The notes beneath the pieces are model-generated. The model worked only from the letters and a program-made list of their open reading frames with translations, was not told the DNA's origin and ran no database searches. Positions 16,154 through 25,074 of a DNA stretch of 64,000 nucleotides are shown piece after piece; the stretch's first letter is position 1; every line of letters starts with the position of its first letter. The translations under genes and the position numbers were made by a program. The stretch comes from Streptomyces sp. NBC_01197 (GTDB lineage Bacteria > Actinomycetota > Actinomycetes > Streptomycetales > Streptomycetaceae), in assembly GCF_036010505.1 (NCBI RefSeq), contig NZ_CP108569.1, positions 6,296,501 through 6,360,500 on the forward strand, in the 5' to 3' direction.

Positions 16154-18406
16154 CTAGTCCGCTGCCGGCCGCAGCAGGGTTCGCAGCCGGGTGGTGCGTG
16201 GCTGTGCGGGGACTTCGGCCACCGCGTGCGGCAGCGCCTGGTCGACTCCGTGCACCACCGAGAGATGCCGTTCGCCGCGGCCGAACGCGGTGTAGACCCA
16301 CGGCCTGCTCAGCCCGCCCGCCGCGTCGCCGGGCAGCACCACGACCACCGCGGGCCACCGCAGTCCGGCAGCCTGGTGTGCGGTGAGCGCCCAGCCGTGC
16401 CGCACCGATGCCTCCACCCGGTCCTTCGGTACGGTGACGGGCGTGCCTGCGCAATCCAGACGCAGGCCGTCGCCGTCGGCCGACACGACCGTGCCGGGCA
16501 GGGTCCTGCCGGGCGCCGGGATGTAGGCGGCCCGGTCACCCGGATCGAAACCGCCGAAGCGGCCGGGGCCCGGGTTGAGACGCTCCTTCAGCGCCGCGTT
16601 GAGCGCGCGGGTACCGGCGGGGCCGCCATGCCCCGGGGTGATGACCTGGGTGTCGGACACCGGCACGCCGATGGCCCGGGGTACCGAGTCGGCGACGAGC
16701 TGCACGGTGCGGTGCACCGCCTCACCGGGGTCCCGGACGGGGACGATCACGACTTCCTTGCCGGGCGCCGCCACCTGGTTCAGCTCGCCGATCCCGATCC
16801 CCGAGACCAGCTCGCCGATGGGGCCGGGATCGGGGGTGCGGGAGGCCAGTTGCGGGCAGGCGCGCGCTGCGAGGACATCGGTGAAGACCTGCCCGGCGCC
16901 GGCGGAACCGAGCACCCCGGGGTCCCCGCTGAGGACCAGGCGCACCCCGTCGGCCAGCGACTCGACCAGCATGGCGGCGCTCTCGACATCCAGCTGAGGG
17001 GCGTCCACGACGGCCAGCAGATCGAGCGCCAGAGCGCCCTCGCCGTCCCGTCCCGGCCCCTCCGAACCGGTCAGCAGCCCGGAGACGGTGACGGCCGCCG
17101 CCGGATCGTCCAGGGCGGCGGCCAGCCGCCGCTTCCCGTCGGGGGTGTGCGCGGCCGCGTACGCCCGCAGGCCCAGCGCGCGCGCCGCCGTGACCACCGC
17201 GGCCGGTTCGTCGCGGGCGGCCTCGCCGCCGGTGTGGGCGACCAGGCCGTTCCGCGCCACGGTCCGGATCAGTTCGGCGGCCGACGGGGACGGGGCGTCC
17301 GCCGCTGCCTGCTCCCAGTCGGCCTGTCCGCCGCCGGGAGGGATGGAGCCCGCGTTCACCAGCCGGGCCAGCCCGTCCGCCAGACTCTCCTCCGCGAGCG
17401 CGTACCGGTCGAGACCCAGCAGGACCCGCACGGGCCCCGGCGCCGCTCCGTCCTCGCTCCCCGAGCCGTCGTCGTCCTGTGGGGCTTCCTGTGCGGCGGG
17501 CCCCCCGGGGGGCGTGTCCAGCGCGTCCTGGAAGACCAGCACGGCGCCGTCCGCGACAGCGCTCTGCAGCGCCCCGTCGGGGTCCGGCACGGACCGCTCC
17601 GCGAGCGCCGCGCGGACCGTGTCCGACTCCAGCGCGGTGTGCCCCTGGAGCGCGGCCCGCTCAAGGAGCCAGCTCACCAGCGCGGCAGCCCGCCGCTCGT
17701 CGGCGGGTCCGCACTCCGCGCCGAGCAGCGCACGGGCGAAGCCGTCCGCCTGCTCCGGCCGGACCCCGGGAACCGAGAGCAACTGCCAGGGGTCATCGCG
17801 CAGGGAGTCGGCCGCCTGCTCGCCGAGCGTCTCGGCGGTCCGTACGGCCAGTGACTCGGGGGCGCCGCCCGCGGCCAGCACGGCCCGCACGGACGACACG
17901 CTCTCCGGCGCCGCGCCGGCGGGAGCGGCGGCCGGACGGACTACGGGGCGGGGCTCCGCCTGCGGGGCGGGCGCGGGGCGGCGCGGCTCGGGTGCCGGGG
18001 GAGGGAAGTGCGCGGACGGTTTCTCGCCGCCCTCCACCGCCCGGACCGCGGCGAGCAGATCGGCGGCCCGGCCACTCAGCTTCGTGCCGGCCTGGATCGG
18101 CCCGTCCTTCTCGGCCTTGCGCTGCTCGATTCGGGCCCGCAGTTCGCGCTGGGCCGCCAGTTCGGCCTCGGCCTCCGACAGGGCGGGTGCCCCGGCCGCC
18201 CCGGCGCCCTCCGCCGCCTCTCCCGCTTCCCCGGCCGCTGCCCCCGCCTCAGCGTCAGTCCCGGCCTCGGTCCCGGTCGCAGTCGCGGTGTCGGGCGCCG
18301 TGTCCGATTCCGTCTCCGGTGGGGCTTCGGCCTCCGGCGCCGCTCCGGCGCCGGGAGCGGCCGCGGCCTCGGTGCTGGCCTCGGTGTCGAGGGGATCCGT
18401 ACTCAC
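16154..18406 (-). CDS. RecD/TraA-like helix-hairpin-helix protein with degenerate helicase motifs
   Basis: Protein of 750 residues. Residues 1-160 are low-complexity Ala/Glu/Pro. About 165-230 resembles the RecD2 helix-hairpin-helix region (DPWQLLSVPGVRPEQADGFA). The rest has the layout of a superfamily 1 helicase. The ATPase motifs are lost: near 395-405, where RecD2 has its P-loop, I see no GxGKT; the Walker B equivalent near 468 reads VVDAPQLD rather than DE; and the arginine-finger motif near 705 reads YTAFGRGERH. TAHQAAGLRWPAVVVVLPGD still matches a RecD C-terminal motif. It probably binds DNA or a partner without unwinding. Its start overlaps the upstream aldo/keto reductase stop by 4 nt. 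Confidence 0.75.
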   Translation of the reverse strand: MSTDPLDTEASTEAAAAPGAGAAPEAEAPPETESDTAPDTATATGTEAGTDAEAGAAAGEAGEAAEGAGAAGAPALSEAEAELAAQRELRARIEQRKAEKDGPIQAGTKLSGRAADLLAAVRAVEGGEKPSAHFPPPAPEPRRPAPAPQAEPRPVVRPAAAPAGAAPESVSSVRAVLAAGGAPESLAVRTAETLGEQAADSLRDDPWQLLSVPGVRPEQADGFARALLGAECGPADERRAAALVSWLLERAALQGHTALESDTVRAALAERSVPDPDGALQSAVADGAVLVFQDALDTPPGGPAAQEAPQDDDGSGSEDGAAPGPVRVLLGLDRYALAEESLADGLARLVNAGSIPPGGGQADWEQAAADAPSPSAAELIRTVARNGLVAHTGGEAARDEPAAVVTAARALGLRAYAAAHTPDGKRRLAAALDDPAAAVTVSGLLTGSEGPGRDGEGALALDLLAVVDAPQLDVESAAMLVESLADGVRLVLSGDPGVLGSAGAGQVFTDVLAARACPQLASRTPDPGPIGELVSGIGIGELNQVAAPGKEVVIVPVRDPGEAVHRTVQLVADSVPRAIGVPVSDTQVITPGHGGPAGTRALNAALKERLNPGPGRFGGFDPGDRAAYIPAPGRTLPGTVVSADGDGLRLDCAGTPVTVPKDRVEASVRHGWALTAHQAAGLRWPAVVVVLPGDAAGGLSRPWVYTAFGRGERHLSVVHGVDQALPHAVAEVPAQPRTTRLRTLLRPAAD

Positions 18407-19386
18407 AGCTCGGTCCAGTCCTGGTCGGGGTAACGGTGAACGGGCTCCGACACATCGTCGAGCGCCCGGCAGATCTCCTCAGGAAGACTAAGCGTCTCCA
18501 CTGACAATGCCGCCGCGAGCTGCTGCGCGTTGCGCGCGCCGATGATCGGGGCGACCACCCCGGGCCGGTCGCGGACCCAGGCCAGCGCGACCTCCAGCGG
18601 TGTGGTCGCGAGCCCGTCGGCCGCCGTGGCGACCGCGTCGACGATCCTGCTCGCGGCGTCGTCCAGATAGGGCGCGACGAAGGGCGCCAGCTGCTCCGAT
18701 GCGCCGCGCGAGTCCATCGGAGTCGCATGCCGGTACTTGCCGGTGAGCACCCCGCGCCCCAGCGGCGACGACGGCAGCAGTCCCACACCCAGGTCCACCG
18801 CCGCCGGCAGCACCTCCCGCTCCACCCCGCGCTGGAGCAGCGAGTACTCCATCTGCGTACTGGCGACGCGGGTCCTTACCCCCGGCGCCGCGAGCTGCCA
18901 GGTGGCGGCCTTGGCCAGCTGCCAGCCGGAGAAGTTGGACAGCCCCGCATACCGCGCCCGCCCGCTGGCGACCGCGATGTCCAGCGCCTGGAGCGTCTCG
19001 TCCAGCGGGGTCTCAGGGTCGAAGGCGTGCACCTGCCACAGATCCACGTAGTCGGTCCCCAGTCGCTCCAGCGACGCGTCGAGAGCCGCCAGCAGATGCC
19101 CGCGCGAGCCGTCGAACCGGCGGTAGGGGTCGGGCACGCTGCCCGCCTTGGTGGCGATGACGAGATCGCGGCGGGGTATCAGCCGTTCGCAGAGCTGCCC
19201 GAGCAGATACTCGGCGTCCCCGTCGCCGTACACATCGGCCGTGTCGACGAGGGTGCCGCCGGCCTCCCAGAACGCCTTCAACAGGTCGGCGGCCTCATGC
19301 TCGTCGGTACTCCGCCCCCAGGTGAGGGTGCCGAGTCCGATCCGGGATACGCGCAGGCCCGTGCGGCCGAGATGCCTCTGCTCCAT
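18403..19386 (-). CDS. Aldo/keto reductase
   Basis: NADPH-dependent oxidoreductase of 327 residues with a TIM-barrel fold. The catalytic tetrad is intact: D48, Y53, K80 and H120 in VDTADVYG, ATKAG and WQVHAFD. The nucleotide-binding C-terminal segment IIGARNAQQLAAAL is present. ATG 19386 is preferred over an upstream in-frame start because the family begins MEQRHLGRTGLRVS. It is the first gene of a coupled pair with the RecD-like gene (ATGA overlap). The physiological substrate is unknown. Confidence 0.88.
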   Translation of the reverse strand: MEQRHLGRTGLRVSRIGLGTLTWGRSTDEHEAADLLKAFWEAGGTLVDTADVYGDGDAEYLLGQLCERLIPRRDLVIATKAGSVPDPYRRFDGSRGHLLAALDASLERLGTDYVDLWQVHAFDPETPLDETLQALDIAVASGRARYAGLSNFSGWQLAKAATWQLAAPGVRTRVASTQMEYSLLQRGVEREVLPAAVDLGVGLLPSSPLGRGVLTGKYRHATPMDSRGASEQLAPFVAPYLDDAASRIVDAVATAADGLATTPLEVALAWVRDRPGVVAPIIGARNAQQLAAALSVETLSLPEEICRALDDVSEPVHRYPDQDWTEL

Positions 19387-19515
19387 GGGCGCTGACAGTA
19401 CTGGGCACGGGGCCGCCCGGTGGAGGCCTGTGGACAACCACCCCCTGACGGATGCCGCCGACGCGCGCTAGAGTCCCCCGGAACAGGGACGTTACTCATT
19501 GGTAAGGGAGCGGTC

Positions 19516-20565
19516 ATGCGGCTCGGAATCAACCTCGGCTACTGGGGCGCCGGGATGGACGGCGACAACCTCGCCGTGGCTCAGGAGGCCGACCGGCTCG
19601 GCTATGACGTCTGCTGGGCGGCCGAGGCGTACGGCTCGGACGGGCCGACCGTGCTCTCCTGGGTCGCCGCCAGGACCGAGCGGATCGACGTGGGCTCCGC
19701 GATCTTCCAGATTCCCGCCAGGGCCCCCGCGATGACGGCGATGACCGCGGCCACCCTCGATTCGCTCTCCGGCGGCCGTTTCCGGCTCGGCCTCGGCGTC
19801 TCGGGGCCGCAGGTCTCCGAGGGCTGGTACGGCGTCAAGTTCGACAAACCGCTCTCGCGCACCCGTGAGTACGTGGAGATCGTCCGCAAGGCGATGTCGC
19901 GCGAGCGCCTCTCGTACGAGGGCGAGCACTGGACGCTGCCGCTGCCCGGCGGCCCCGGCAAGCCCATCAAGCTCACTGTGCACCCGCAGCGCGAGCACAT
20001 CCCGCTCTACATCGCGGCGATCGGCCCCAAGAACCTGGAGCAGACCGGTGAGATCGCCGACGGCGCGCTGCTGATCTTCCCCTCGGCCGAGCACCTGGAG
20101 TCCACTGCGATCTCTCCGCTGCGCGCCGGCCGGGAGAAGGCCGGGCTCACGATGGAGGGCTTCGACGTCTGCCCGACCCTGCCGCTCGCGGTGGGCGACG
20201 ACGTGCACGCGCTGGCCGACACGTTCCGGCCCTACACCGCCCTGTACGTCGGCGGCATGGGCAGCCGCAAGCAGAACTTCTACAACAGGCTCGCGCAGCG
20301 CATGGGGTACGAGAAGGAGGCCGCCGAGATCCAGGAGAAGTACCTGGGCGGCGACAGGGACGGTGCCGCCGCCGCCGTACCGCACGAGCTGATCGACCGG
20401 ACGACGCTGCTCGGGTCCGTGGATCGGATCGCCGACCGGATGCAGGCCTACGCCGCGGCGGGGGTCACCACGCTGACGCTGGCCCCCGCCGGGTTCACGC
20501 TCGACGAGCGGGTGGCCGGACTGCGGGCCGGTACGGAGGCGCTGGAGCGGGCCGGGCTCGCGTAG
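19516..20565 (+). CDS. LLM-class (luciferase-like) F420-dependent oxidoreductase
   Basis: Flavin/F420-type oxidoreductase of 349 residues with the bacterial-luciferase TIM-barrel fold. It begins MRLGINLGYWGAGMD and has WAAEAYGSDGPTVLSWVAAR near 38, an SGGRFRLGLGVSGPQVSEGW segment near 95, and a C-terminal GSVDRIADRMQAYAAAGVTT region typical of F420-dependent members. ATG 19516 has GGGAG 7 nt upstream. It is a single gene, divergent from the aldo/keto reductase. The specific reaction cannot be told. Confidence 0.87.
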   Translation: MRLGINLGYWGAGMDGDNLAVAQEADRLGYDVCWAAEAYGSDGPTVLSWVAARTERIDVGSAIFQIPARAPAMTAMTAATLDSLSGGRFRLGLGVSGPQVSEGWYGVKFDKPLSRTREYVEIVRKAMSRERLSYEGEHWTLPLPGGPGKPIKLTVHPQREHIPLYIAAIGPKNLEQTGEIADGALLIFPSAEHLESTAISPLRAGREKAGLTMEGFDVCPTLPLAVGDDVHALADTFRPYTALYVGGMGSRKQNFYNRLAQRMGYEKEAAEIQEKYLGGDRDGAAAAVPHELIDRTTLLGSVDRIADRMQAYAAAGVTTLTLAPAGFTLDERVAGLRAGTEALERAGLA

Positions 20566-20607
20566 CCGGGTCACACACAGCGCCCCGGGATGCCGGGGAG
20601 AGGTCTG

Positions 20608-20648
20608 CGGCCGTGGTGGGGGCTCGGGGGTCTTCCCCGCCACGGCCG
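20608..20648 (+). terminator. Hairpin after the LLM oxidoreductase gene
   Basis: CGGCCGTGG (20608-20616) pairs with CCACGGCCG (20640-20648), with further pairing possible in the G-rich/C-rich loop. Probable terminator in the 239-bp gap; the rest of the gap holds the promoter of the next gene. Confidence 0.6.
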
Positions 20649-20804
20649 TCATGCTGAACAACGCCTCGGAGGCCCCTCGGTTACGCCTCCGGGCCGTGGG
20701 CGGGCGTTCCGCCTTTCGGCCGAACCGCGCAGGGGTACGCATTGCCGGTCAACCGATATCGCATTTGACTCATACCGTCAGATGTCGGCATGGAGGTGAC
20801 AGTG

Positions 20805-21596
20805 ATGCTTTCGGCGCGGAGCATTTTCCAGGAGATCGTCGACAGCGACGACGCCTTCCGCCTCTTCTGCTCCATCGCGGCCGGCGGGGAGTCCCAGGGC
20901 GGCTGGGAGAACGGCCGGATCTCCGCGCTCGCCCCGGAGAGCATGAGCGCCCTCGCCCCGAAGATCGCCCGGCACGGTGCCGACGAGGACAAGCACGGCC
21001 GGATCTTCCGCGCCCTGCTCAAGAAGCGCGGGCTCGACCTGGTGGAGGTGCCCGAGGCGGCCGACTACACGATGCTGCTCGAACGCCGGGGCATCGGCCT
21101 GAGCCACCGCAGACTGCGCGGCAGCGAGCGGCTGACCGAGCGGGAGATCGTCGTCTACCTCGCGCACAGCAGGGTCACGGAGCAGCGCGCTTCGGAGCAG
21201 ATGAACACCCTGGTGCGGTACCTCGGCGACCAGCCGGACATCGGCCGGGCGGTGCGCATGATCTGCCGGGACGAGGACAACCATCTCGCCTACTGCCACG
21301 AGGAACTGCTGCGCCTGGCCGCACAGGGCCACGCCCGTACCATCCACTCCGTCCTGCGGGAGAGCGCGCTGGAGGAGATCCGCGTCTACCGGGAGGTGGG
21401 CCTGGCGGTGATGGAGCGGATGGGCGCCATCCTCGGCTGGCCGAGAGCCAAGTCGGCGGTGCTGGCCGCGGGCGTCCAGGGGCTGTACGGGTACGAGCGG
21501 GCGGGCGGCTGGCGCCGGTCGGTGAGGCTGGCCATGCCCGAGCGGCGCGACGCGCTCGGCGGACCGGCCGCGCCCCACGCGGCGGAGTTCGCCTGA
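20805..21596 (+). CDS. Ferritin-like (diiron-fold) protein
   Basis: Four-helix protein of 263 residues. Helices carry carboxylate/histidine pairs suited to a diiron centre: ADEDKHGRIF near 60 and RDEDNHLAYCHEEL near 155, with TEQRASEQMNTL near 130. The C-terminal 40 residues are basic. ATG 20805 is chosen because GGAGGTGA lies immediately upstream. It belongs to the conserved block and is convergent with the CorA-like gene. Iron oxidation, storage or an oxygenase reaction are all possible; function not established. Confidence 0.8.
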   Translation: MLSARSIFQEIVDSDDAFRLFCSIAAGGESQGGWENGRISALAPESMSALAPKIARHGADEDKHGRIFRALLKKRGLDLVEVPEAADYTMLLERRGIGLSHRRLRGSERLTEREIVVYLAHSRVTEQRASEQMNTLVRYLGDQPDIGRAVRMICRDEDNHLAYCHEELLRLAAQGHARTIHSVLRESALEEIRVYREVGLAVMERMGAILGWPRAKSAVLAAGVQGLYGYERAGGWRRSVRLAMPERRDALGGPAAPHAAEFA

Positions 21597-21645
21597 ACCT
21601 GTCCCCGCCCCGCCGCGGCGGCCACCGGAGCCGGCCCGTCCCGCC

Positions 21646-22638
21646 TCAGAGCCAGCCGCGCCGTTTGAACTGCCGGTGCAGGGCGAAGACGACCGCGGCC
21701 ATCAGCGCGATCACCGCCGGATAGGCCCAGGTCCACTTCAGTTCGGGCATGTGCTGGAAGTTCATGCCGTAGATACCGGCGACCATGGTCGGCACCGCCG
21801 CCATCGCCGCCCATGCCGAGATCTTGCGCATGTCGTCGTTCTGCCGGACACCCATCTGCGCCAGATGCGCGGAGAGGATGTCGGACAGCAGCCGGTCCAG
21901 TCCGTCCACCTGCTCGTTGGCGCGGGTCAGATGGTCGCCCACATCCCGGAAGAACGGCTGTGAGTGGTCGTGCACGAACGGCACCCCCGCCCCCGCGAGC
22001 CGGGCCATGGGAGCCGCCAGCGGCCCGCTGGCACGGCGGAATTCGAGCACCTGCCGCTTGAAGGTGTAGATCCGCGACGCGACGTTCTTCGAATCGCCGC
22101 CGTTGGGCGCGAAGACCTCGGCCTCCAGCTCCTCCAGGTCGTTCTGGAGCTCGGCCGCCACGTCGATGTAGTGGTCGACGACGGTGTCGCTCACCGCGTA
22201 CATGATGGCCGTGGGGCCGTGCTTGAGCACATCGTGCTCCTGCTCCAGCCGCTTGCGCACGGCGGCGAGCGGGGCGCCCGTACCGTGCCGCACCGTCACC
22301 ACGAAGGAGTCGCCGAGGAAGACCATCAGCTCGTCGGTGGTCACCGTGTCGCTGTCCGCGTCGTACATCACCGGCTTCAGCACCATGAAGAGCGTCGCGT
22401 CGTAGACCTCCAGCTTGGGCCGCTGGTGGGCCCGCAGGGCGTCCTCCACCGCCAGCTGGTGCAGCTTGAACTCGCTGCTGACCAGGTCGAATTCTTCCTG
22501 CGTCGGCTCGTGCAGCCCGACCCAGAGAAAGGCGTTCCCGTCCGCGCGTGCTTCGGCGAGGGCGTCGGAGAAGTCCGGCGGCCCCTCCACGCGGCGTCCG
22601 TCCCGGTAGATGGCGCAATCGACAATCACGGCGCGCAT
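21646..22638 (-). CDS. CorA-like magnesium/divalent cation transporter
   Basis: Inner-membrane channel subunit of 330 residues. The large N-terminal cytoplasmic domain contains LHEPTQEEFDLV and KLEVYDATLFMVLKP. Two C-terminal transmembrane helices follow, and the family signature YGMNF lies at the end of the first. The stretch after it (QHMPELKWTWAYP) forms the periplasmic loop. ATG 22638 has AGGGAAGA directly upstream. It is divergent from the histidine phosphatase gene with 158 bp between. Mg2+ is the usual substrate; Co2+, Ni2+ or Zn2+ export is possible in some relatives. Confidence 0.9.
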   Translation of the reverse strand: MRAVIVDCAIYRDGRRVEGPPDFSDALAEARADGNAFLWVGLHEPTQEEFDLVSSEFKLHQLAVEDALRAHQRPKLEVYDATLFMVLKPVMYDADSDTVTTDELMVFLGDSFVVTVRHGTGAPLAAVRKRLEQEHDVLKHGPTAIMYAVSDTVVDHYIDVAAELQNDLEELEAEVFAPNGGDSKNVASRIYTFKRQVLEFRRASGPLAAPMARLAGAGVPFVHDHSQPFFRDVGDHLTRANEQVDGLDRLLSDILSAHLAQMGVRQNDDMRKISAWAAMAAVPTMVAGIYGMNFQHMPELKWTWAYPAVIALMAAVVFALHRQFKRRGWL

Positions 22639-22783
22639 TCTTCCCTGGCCGGGCCGCCCGCGCACGCGCGGGGTGCCGCAGCCGCGCCGCGCCGGGTGCC
22701 ACCGGCCCGCCGGTGAGCCCCGGGGACTTCCGCCCGGATCAGGCCGGACCCGGCGGGCCCGGACCGATCCGAACCAAAGGCTC

Positions 22784-22789
22784 TAGGCT
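22784..22789 (+). promoter_or_regulatory. -10 box (TAGGCT) of a probable leaderless transcript
   Basis: TAGGCT ends 7 nt before ATG 22797, with no ribosome binding site between. Confidence 0.5.
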
Positions 22790-22796
22790 GGCCGTC

Positions 22797-23483
22797 ATGG
22801 CCACGCTGATTCTTGTACGGCACGGACGCTCCACCGCCAACACCTCCGGAGTGCTCGCGGGCCGGACGCCGGGCGTCTCCCTCGACGAGCGGGGCGCTGC
22901 CCAGGCGGCCTCGCTGCCGGACCGGCTGGCCGGGCTGCCCCTCACGGCCGTCGTCACCAGCCCGCTGCAGCGCTGCCGCGAGACCGTCGCGCCGCTGCTG
23001 GCCGCCAGGCCCGAGTTGACGCTCCACACCGAGGACCGGATCAGCGAGTGCGACTACGGCGACTGGTCGGGGCGCAAGCTCGCCGAACTCGCCGACGAAC
23101 CGCTGATGAAGACCGTGCAGCAGCACCCGTCGGCCGCCGCGTTCCCCGGGGGCGAGTCGATGCGCGCGATGCAGGCCCGCGCCGTCGACGCGGTACGGGA
23201 CTGGAACGCCCGGATCGACGAGGGGCACGGCGACAACGCGGTGTACGCGATGTGTTCGCACGGCGACATCATCAAGTCGGTGATCGCCGACGCCCTCGGT
23301 ATGCATCTCGACCTCTTCCAGCGGATCCACGTCGACCCGTGTTCCCTTACGGCCATCCGCTACACCCCGGTACGGCCCTTCGTCCTGCGGCTCGGTGACA
23401 CCGGCGAGTTCGGCTCGCTGGCGCCCCGCGAGAGCGCTCCGGGATCGGACGCGGCAGTCGGTGGTGGCGCGGGCGCGCCGTGA
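22797..23483 (+). CDS. Histidine phosphatase (phosphoglycerate mutase-like), MSMEG_4193 family
   Basis: Phosphohydrolase of 228 residues. The phospho-acceptor histidine lies in LVRHGRST (about residues 6-13), the second catalytic histidine in MCSHGDIIK near 155, and the acid/base Glu in ISECDYGDWSGRKL near 82. The family is a broad-specificity acid phosphatase group, not glycolytic mutase. It is followed by DUF3090 and the SCO1664-family gene, a trio kept together across Actinobacteria and leading into mshC. A role in that shared unit is unknown. Start ATG 22797, probably leaderless. Confidence 0.87.
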   Translation: MATLILVRHGRSTANTSGVLAGRTPGVSLDERGAAQAASLPDRLAGLPLTAVVTSPLQRCRETVAPLLAARPELTLHTEDRISECDYGDWSGRKLAELADEPLMKTVQQHPSAAAFPGGESMRAMQARAVDAVRDWNARIDEGHGDNAVYAMCSHGDIIKSVIADALGMHLDLFQRIHVDPCSLTAIRYTPVRPFVLRLGDTGEFGSLAPRESAPGSDAAVGGGAGAP

Positions 23484-23554
23484 TCGATCCGCGCAGTAGG
23501 GTGGGCGGGCCGTAAACCGGACCACCCCGCAGCCGAACCCATGGAGATCAGGAC

Positions 23555-24145
23555 GTGTCCCGTCAGGTGTACTTCTACGACCCGCCGGACCGCTTCGTTG
23601 CCGGTACGGTCGGGCTGCCTGGGCGCCGTACGTTCTTCCTGCAGGCGTCGTCCGGGCCCCGCACCACCAGTGTGGCGCTGGAGAAGACCCAGGTGGCCGC
23701 GCTCGCCGAGCGCATCGACGAACTGCTCGACGAAGTGGTGCGCAGGACCGGGGGCAACTCGCCGGTGCCCGCGGTCGCCCCGTCCGACGCCGGTGACACC
23801 GCCCCGCTGGACGCCCCGGTCGAGGAGGAGTTCCGGGTCGGCACGATGGCGCTGGCCTGGGACGGCGACGAACAGCGCATGATCATCGAGGCTCAGGCCC
23901 TCGTCGAGCTGGACGCGGACACCGACGAAGATCTCGCGGAAGCCGAGGAACGGCTCCTCCAGGACGACGAGAACGGCCCGCCGATGCTCCGCGTACGGCT
24001 GACCGGCGCGCAGGCCAGGGCCTTCGCCAAGCGCGCGCTCGACGTCGTGAACGCGGGACGGCCGCCGTGCCCCCTGTGCAGCCTGCCGCTCGACCCGGAG
24101 GGACACGTATGCCCGCGCCAGAACGGATACCGCAGGGGGGCCTGA
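23555..24145 (+). CDS. DUF3090 family protein
   Basis: Actinobacterial protein of 196 residues. The N-terminus SRQVYFYDPPDRFVAGTVG is the family hallmark. The C-terminus ends in a zinc-knuckle-like CPLCSLPLDPEGHVCPRQNG (about 172-191) with three cysteines and a histidine. Function unknown. It starts at GTG 23555, and its last 37 nt overlap the next gene, so the two are translated together. The conserved neighbourhood (phosphatase, DUF3090, SCO1664-like, mshC) suggests a common but unproven role. Confidence 0.88.
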   Translation: MSRQVYFYDPPDRFVAGTVGLPGRRTFFLQASSGPRTTSVALEKTQVAALAERIDELLDEVVRRTGGNSPVPAVAPSDAGDTAPLDAPVEEEFRVGTMALAWDGDEQRMIIEAQALVELDADTDEDLAEAEERLLQDDENGPPMLRVRLTGAQARAFAKRALDVVNAGRPPCPLCSLPLDPEGHVCPRQNGYRRGA

Positions 24146-24927
24146 CGGGCACCCGGCTCCTCCTGGAGGGGGAGCTGACGGTACGCGGACGGGTGCGCGA
24201 GGCATCCAACGCGGTGCTGTACTGCTCGGTCGCGTTCGAGGGCCGGGAAGCGGCCTGCGTGTACAAGCCGGTCGCCGGTGAACGGCCGCTGTGGGACTTC
24301 CCCGACGGGACGCTCGCCCAGCGCGAGGTGGCGGCGTACGAGGTTTCCGAGGCGACGGGGTGGGGGTTCGTCCCGCCGACGGTGCTGCGTGACGGGCCGT
24401 ACGGCGAGGGCATGTGCCAGCTGTGGATCGAGTCCGCCGCCGAGCCGTCGCTGCTGGGTCTCGTCGAGGAGGACGAGCCCGGCGACGGCTGGAAGGCCAT
24501 CGGCTTCGCCGAAGTGGGCGAGGGCAGGACGGCGCTGCTGGTGCACGCGGACGACGAGCGGCTGCGGCGGCTCTCGGTCCTCGACGCGGTGATCAACAAC
24601 GGCGACCGCAAGGGCGGTCATCTGCTGCCGACCGACGAGGGGCGGCTCTACGGCATCGACCACGGGGTCACCTTCAACGCCGACGACAAGCTCCGGACGC
24701 TGTTGTGGGGGTGGGCGGGTGAACCGCTGACGCCCGAGACGGCCGCGGTACTGGACAAGCTCACAGTGGAGCTGGCGCCCGGTACGGGGCTCACCGACCG
24801 GCTGGCGGGGCTCATCACCGGCACGGAGCTGGAGGCGCTGCGGGGGCGCGTGGGGGCGCTGCGGGAGGCCGGCCGGCACCCCGTACCGAGCGGTGACTGG
24901 CCGGCGATCCCCTGGCCGCCGGTGTAG
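24109..24927 (+). CDS. SCO1664-family protein (PI3/PI4-kinase-like fold)
   Basis: Protein of 272 residues with remote similarity to the phosphatidylinositol 3/4-kinase catalytic fold. ACVYKPVAGERPLWDFPDGT near 46 carries the ATP-binding Lys. LDAVINNGDRKGGHLL near 160-178 and YGIDHGVTFN near 185 supply the catalytic Asp/Asn and the metal-binding Asp. Substrate and activity are unknown. ATG 24109 has GGAGG upstream, inside the DUF3090 gene (37-nt overlap). The frame is open further upstream, but the start fits the family. It lies directly before mshC. Confidence 0.83.
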   Translation: MPAPERIPQGGLTGTRLLLEGELTVRGRVREASNAVLYCSVAFEGREAACVYKPVAGERPLWDFPDGTLAQREVAAYEVSEATGWGFVPPTVLRDGPYGEGMCQLWIESAAEPSLLGLVEEDEPGDGWKAIGFAEVGEGRTALLVHADDERLRRLSVLDAVINNGDRKGGHLLPTDEGRLYGIDHGVTFNADDKLRTLLWGWAGEPLTPETAAVLDKLTVELAPGTGLTDRLAGLITGTELEALRGRVGALREAGRHPVPSGDWPAIPWPPV

Positions 24928-25061
24928 GGGGTACGGATCCGGTCGCGGGCCCGGCAGTACCGGATCACGCAGGCCGGTATCACGCGGGTGCCCCGTCCGC
25001 GCAAGAGTGCCGATTCGGCCAACGTGGGCACTCCGGTTCGTTATCGGAACTCACGTCCGGT

Positions 25062-25067
25062 TACGCT
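25062..25067 (+). promoter_or_regulatory. -10 box (TACGCT) upstream of mshC
   Basis: TACGCT ends 7 nt before the mshC ATG, with no ribosome binding site, so the transcript is probably leaderless. A weak GGAAC-N18-GTG (25046-25071) recalls SigR promoters but lacks the usual GTT. Confidence 0.45.
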
Positions 25068-25074
25068 CGTGTAC

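Noticed and set aside
25046..25071. SigR-type promoter for mshC
   Set aside because: GGAAC is followed at the right distance by GTG rather than GTT; too weak to list as a feature.
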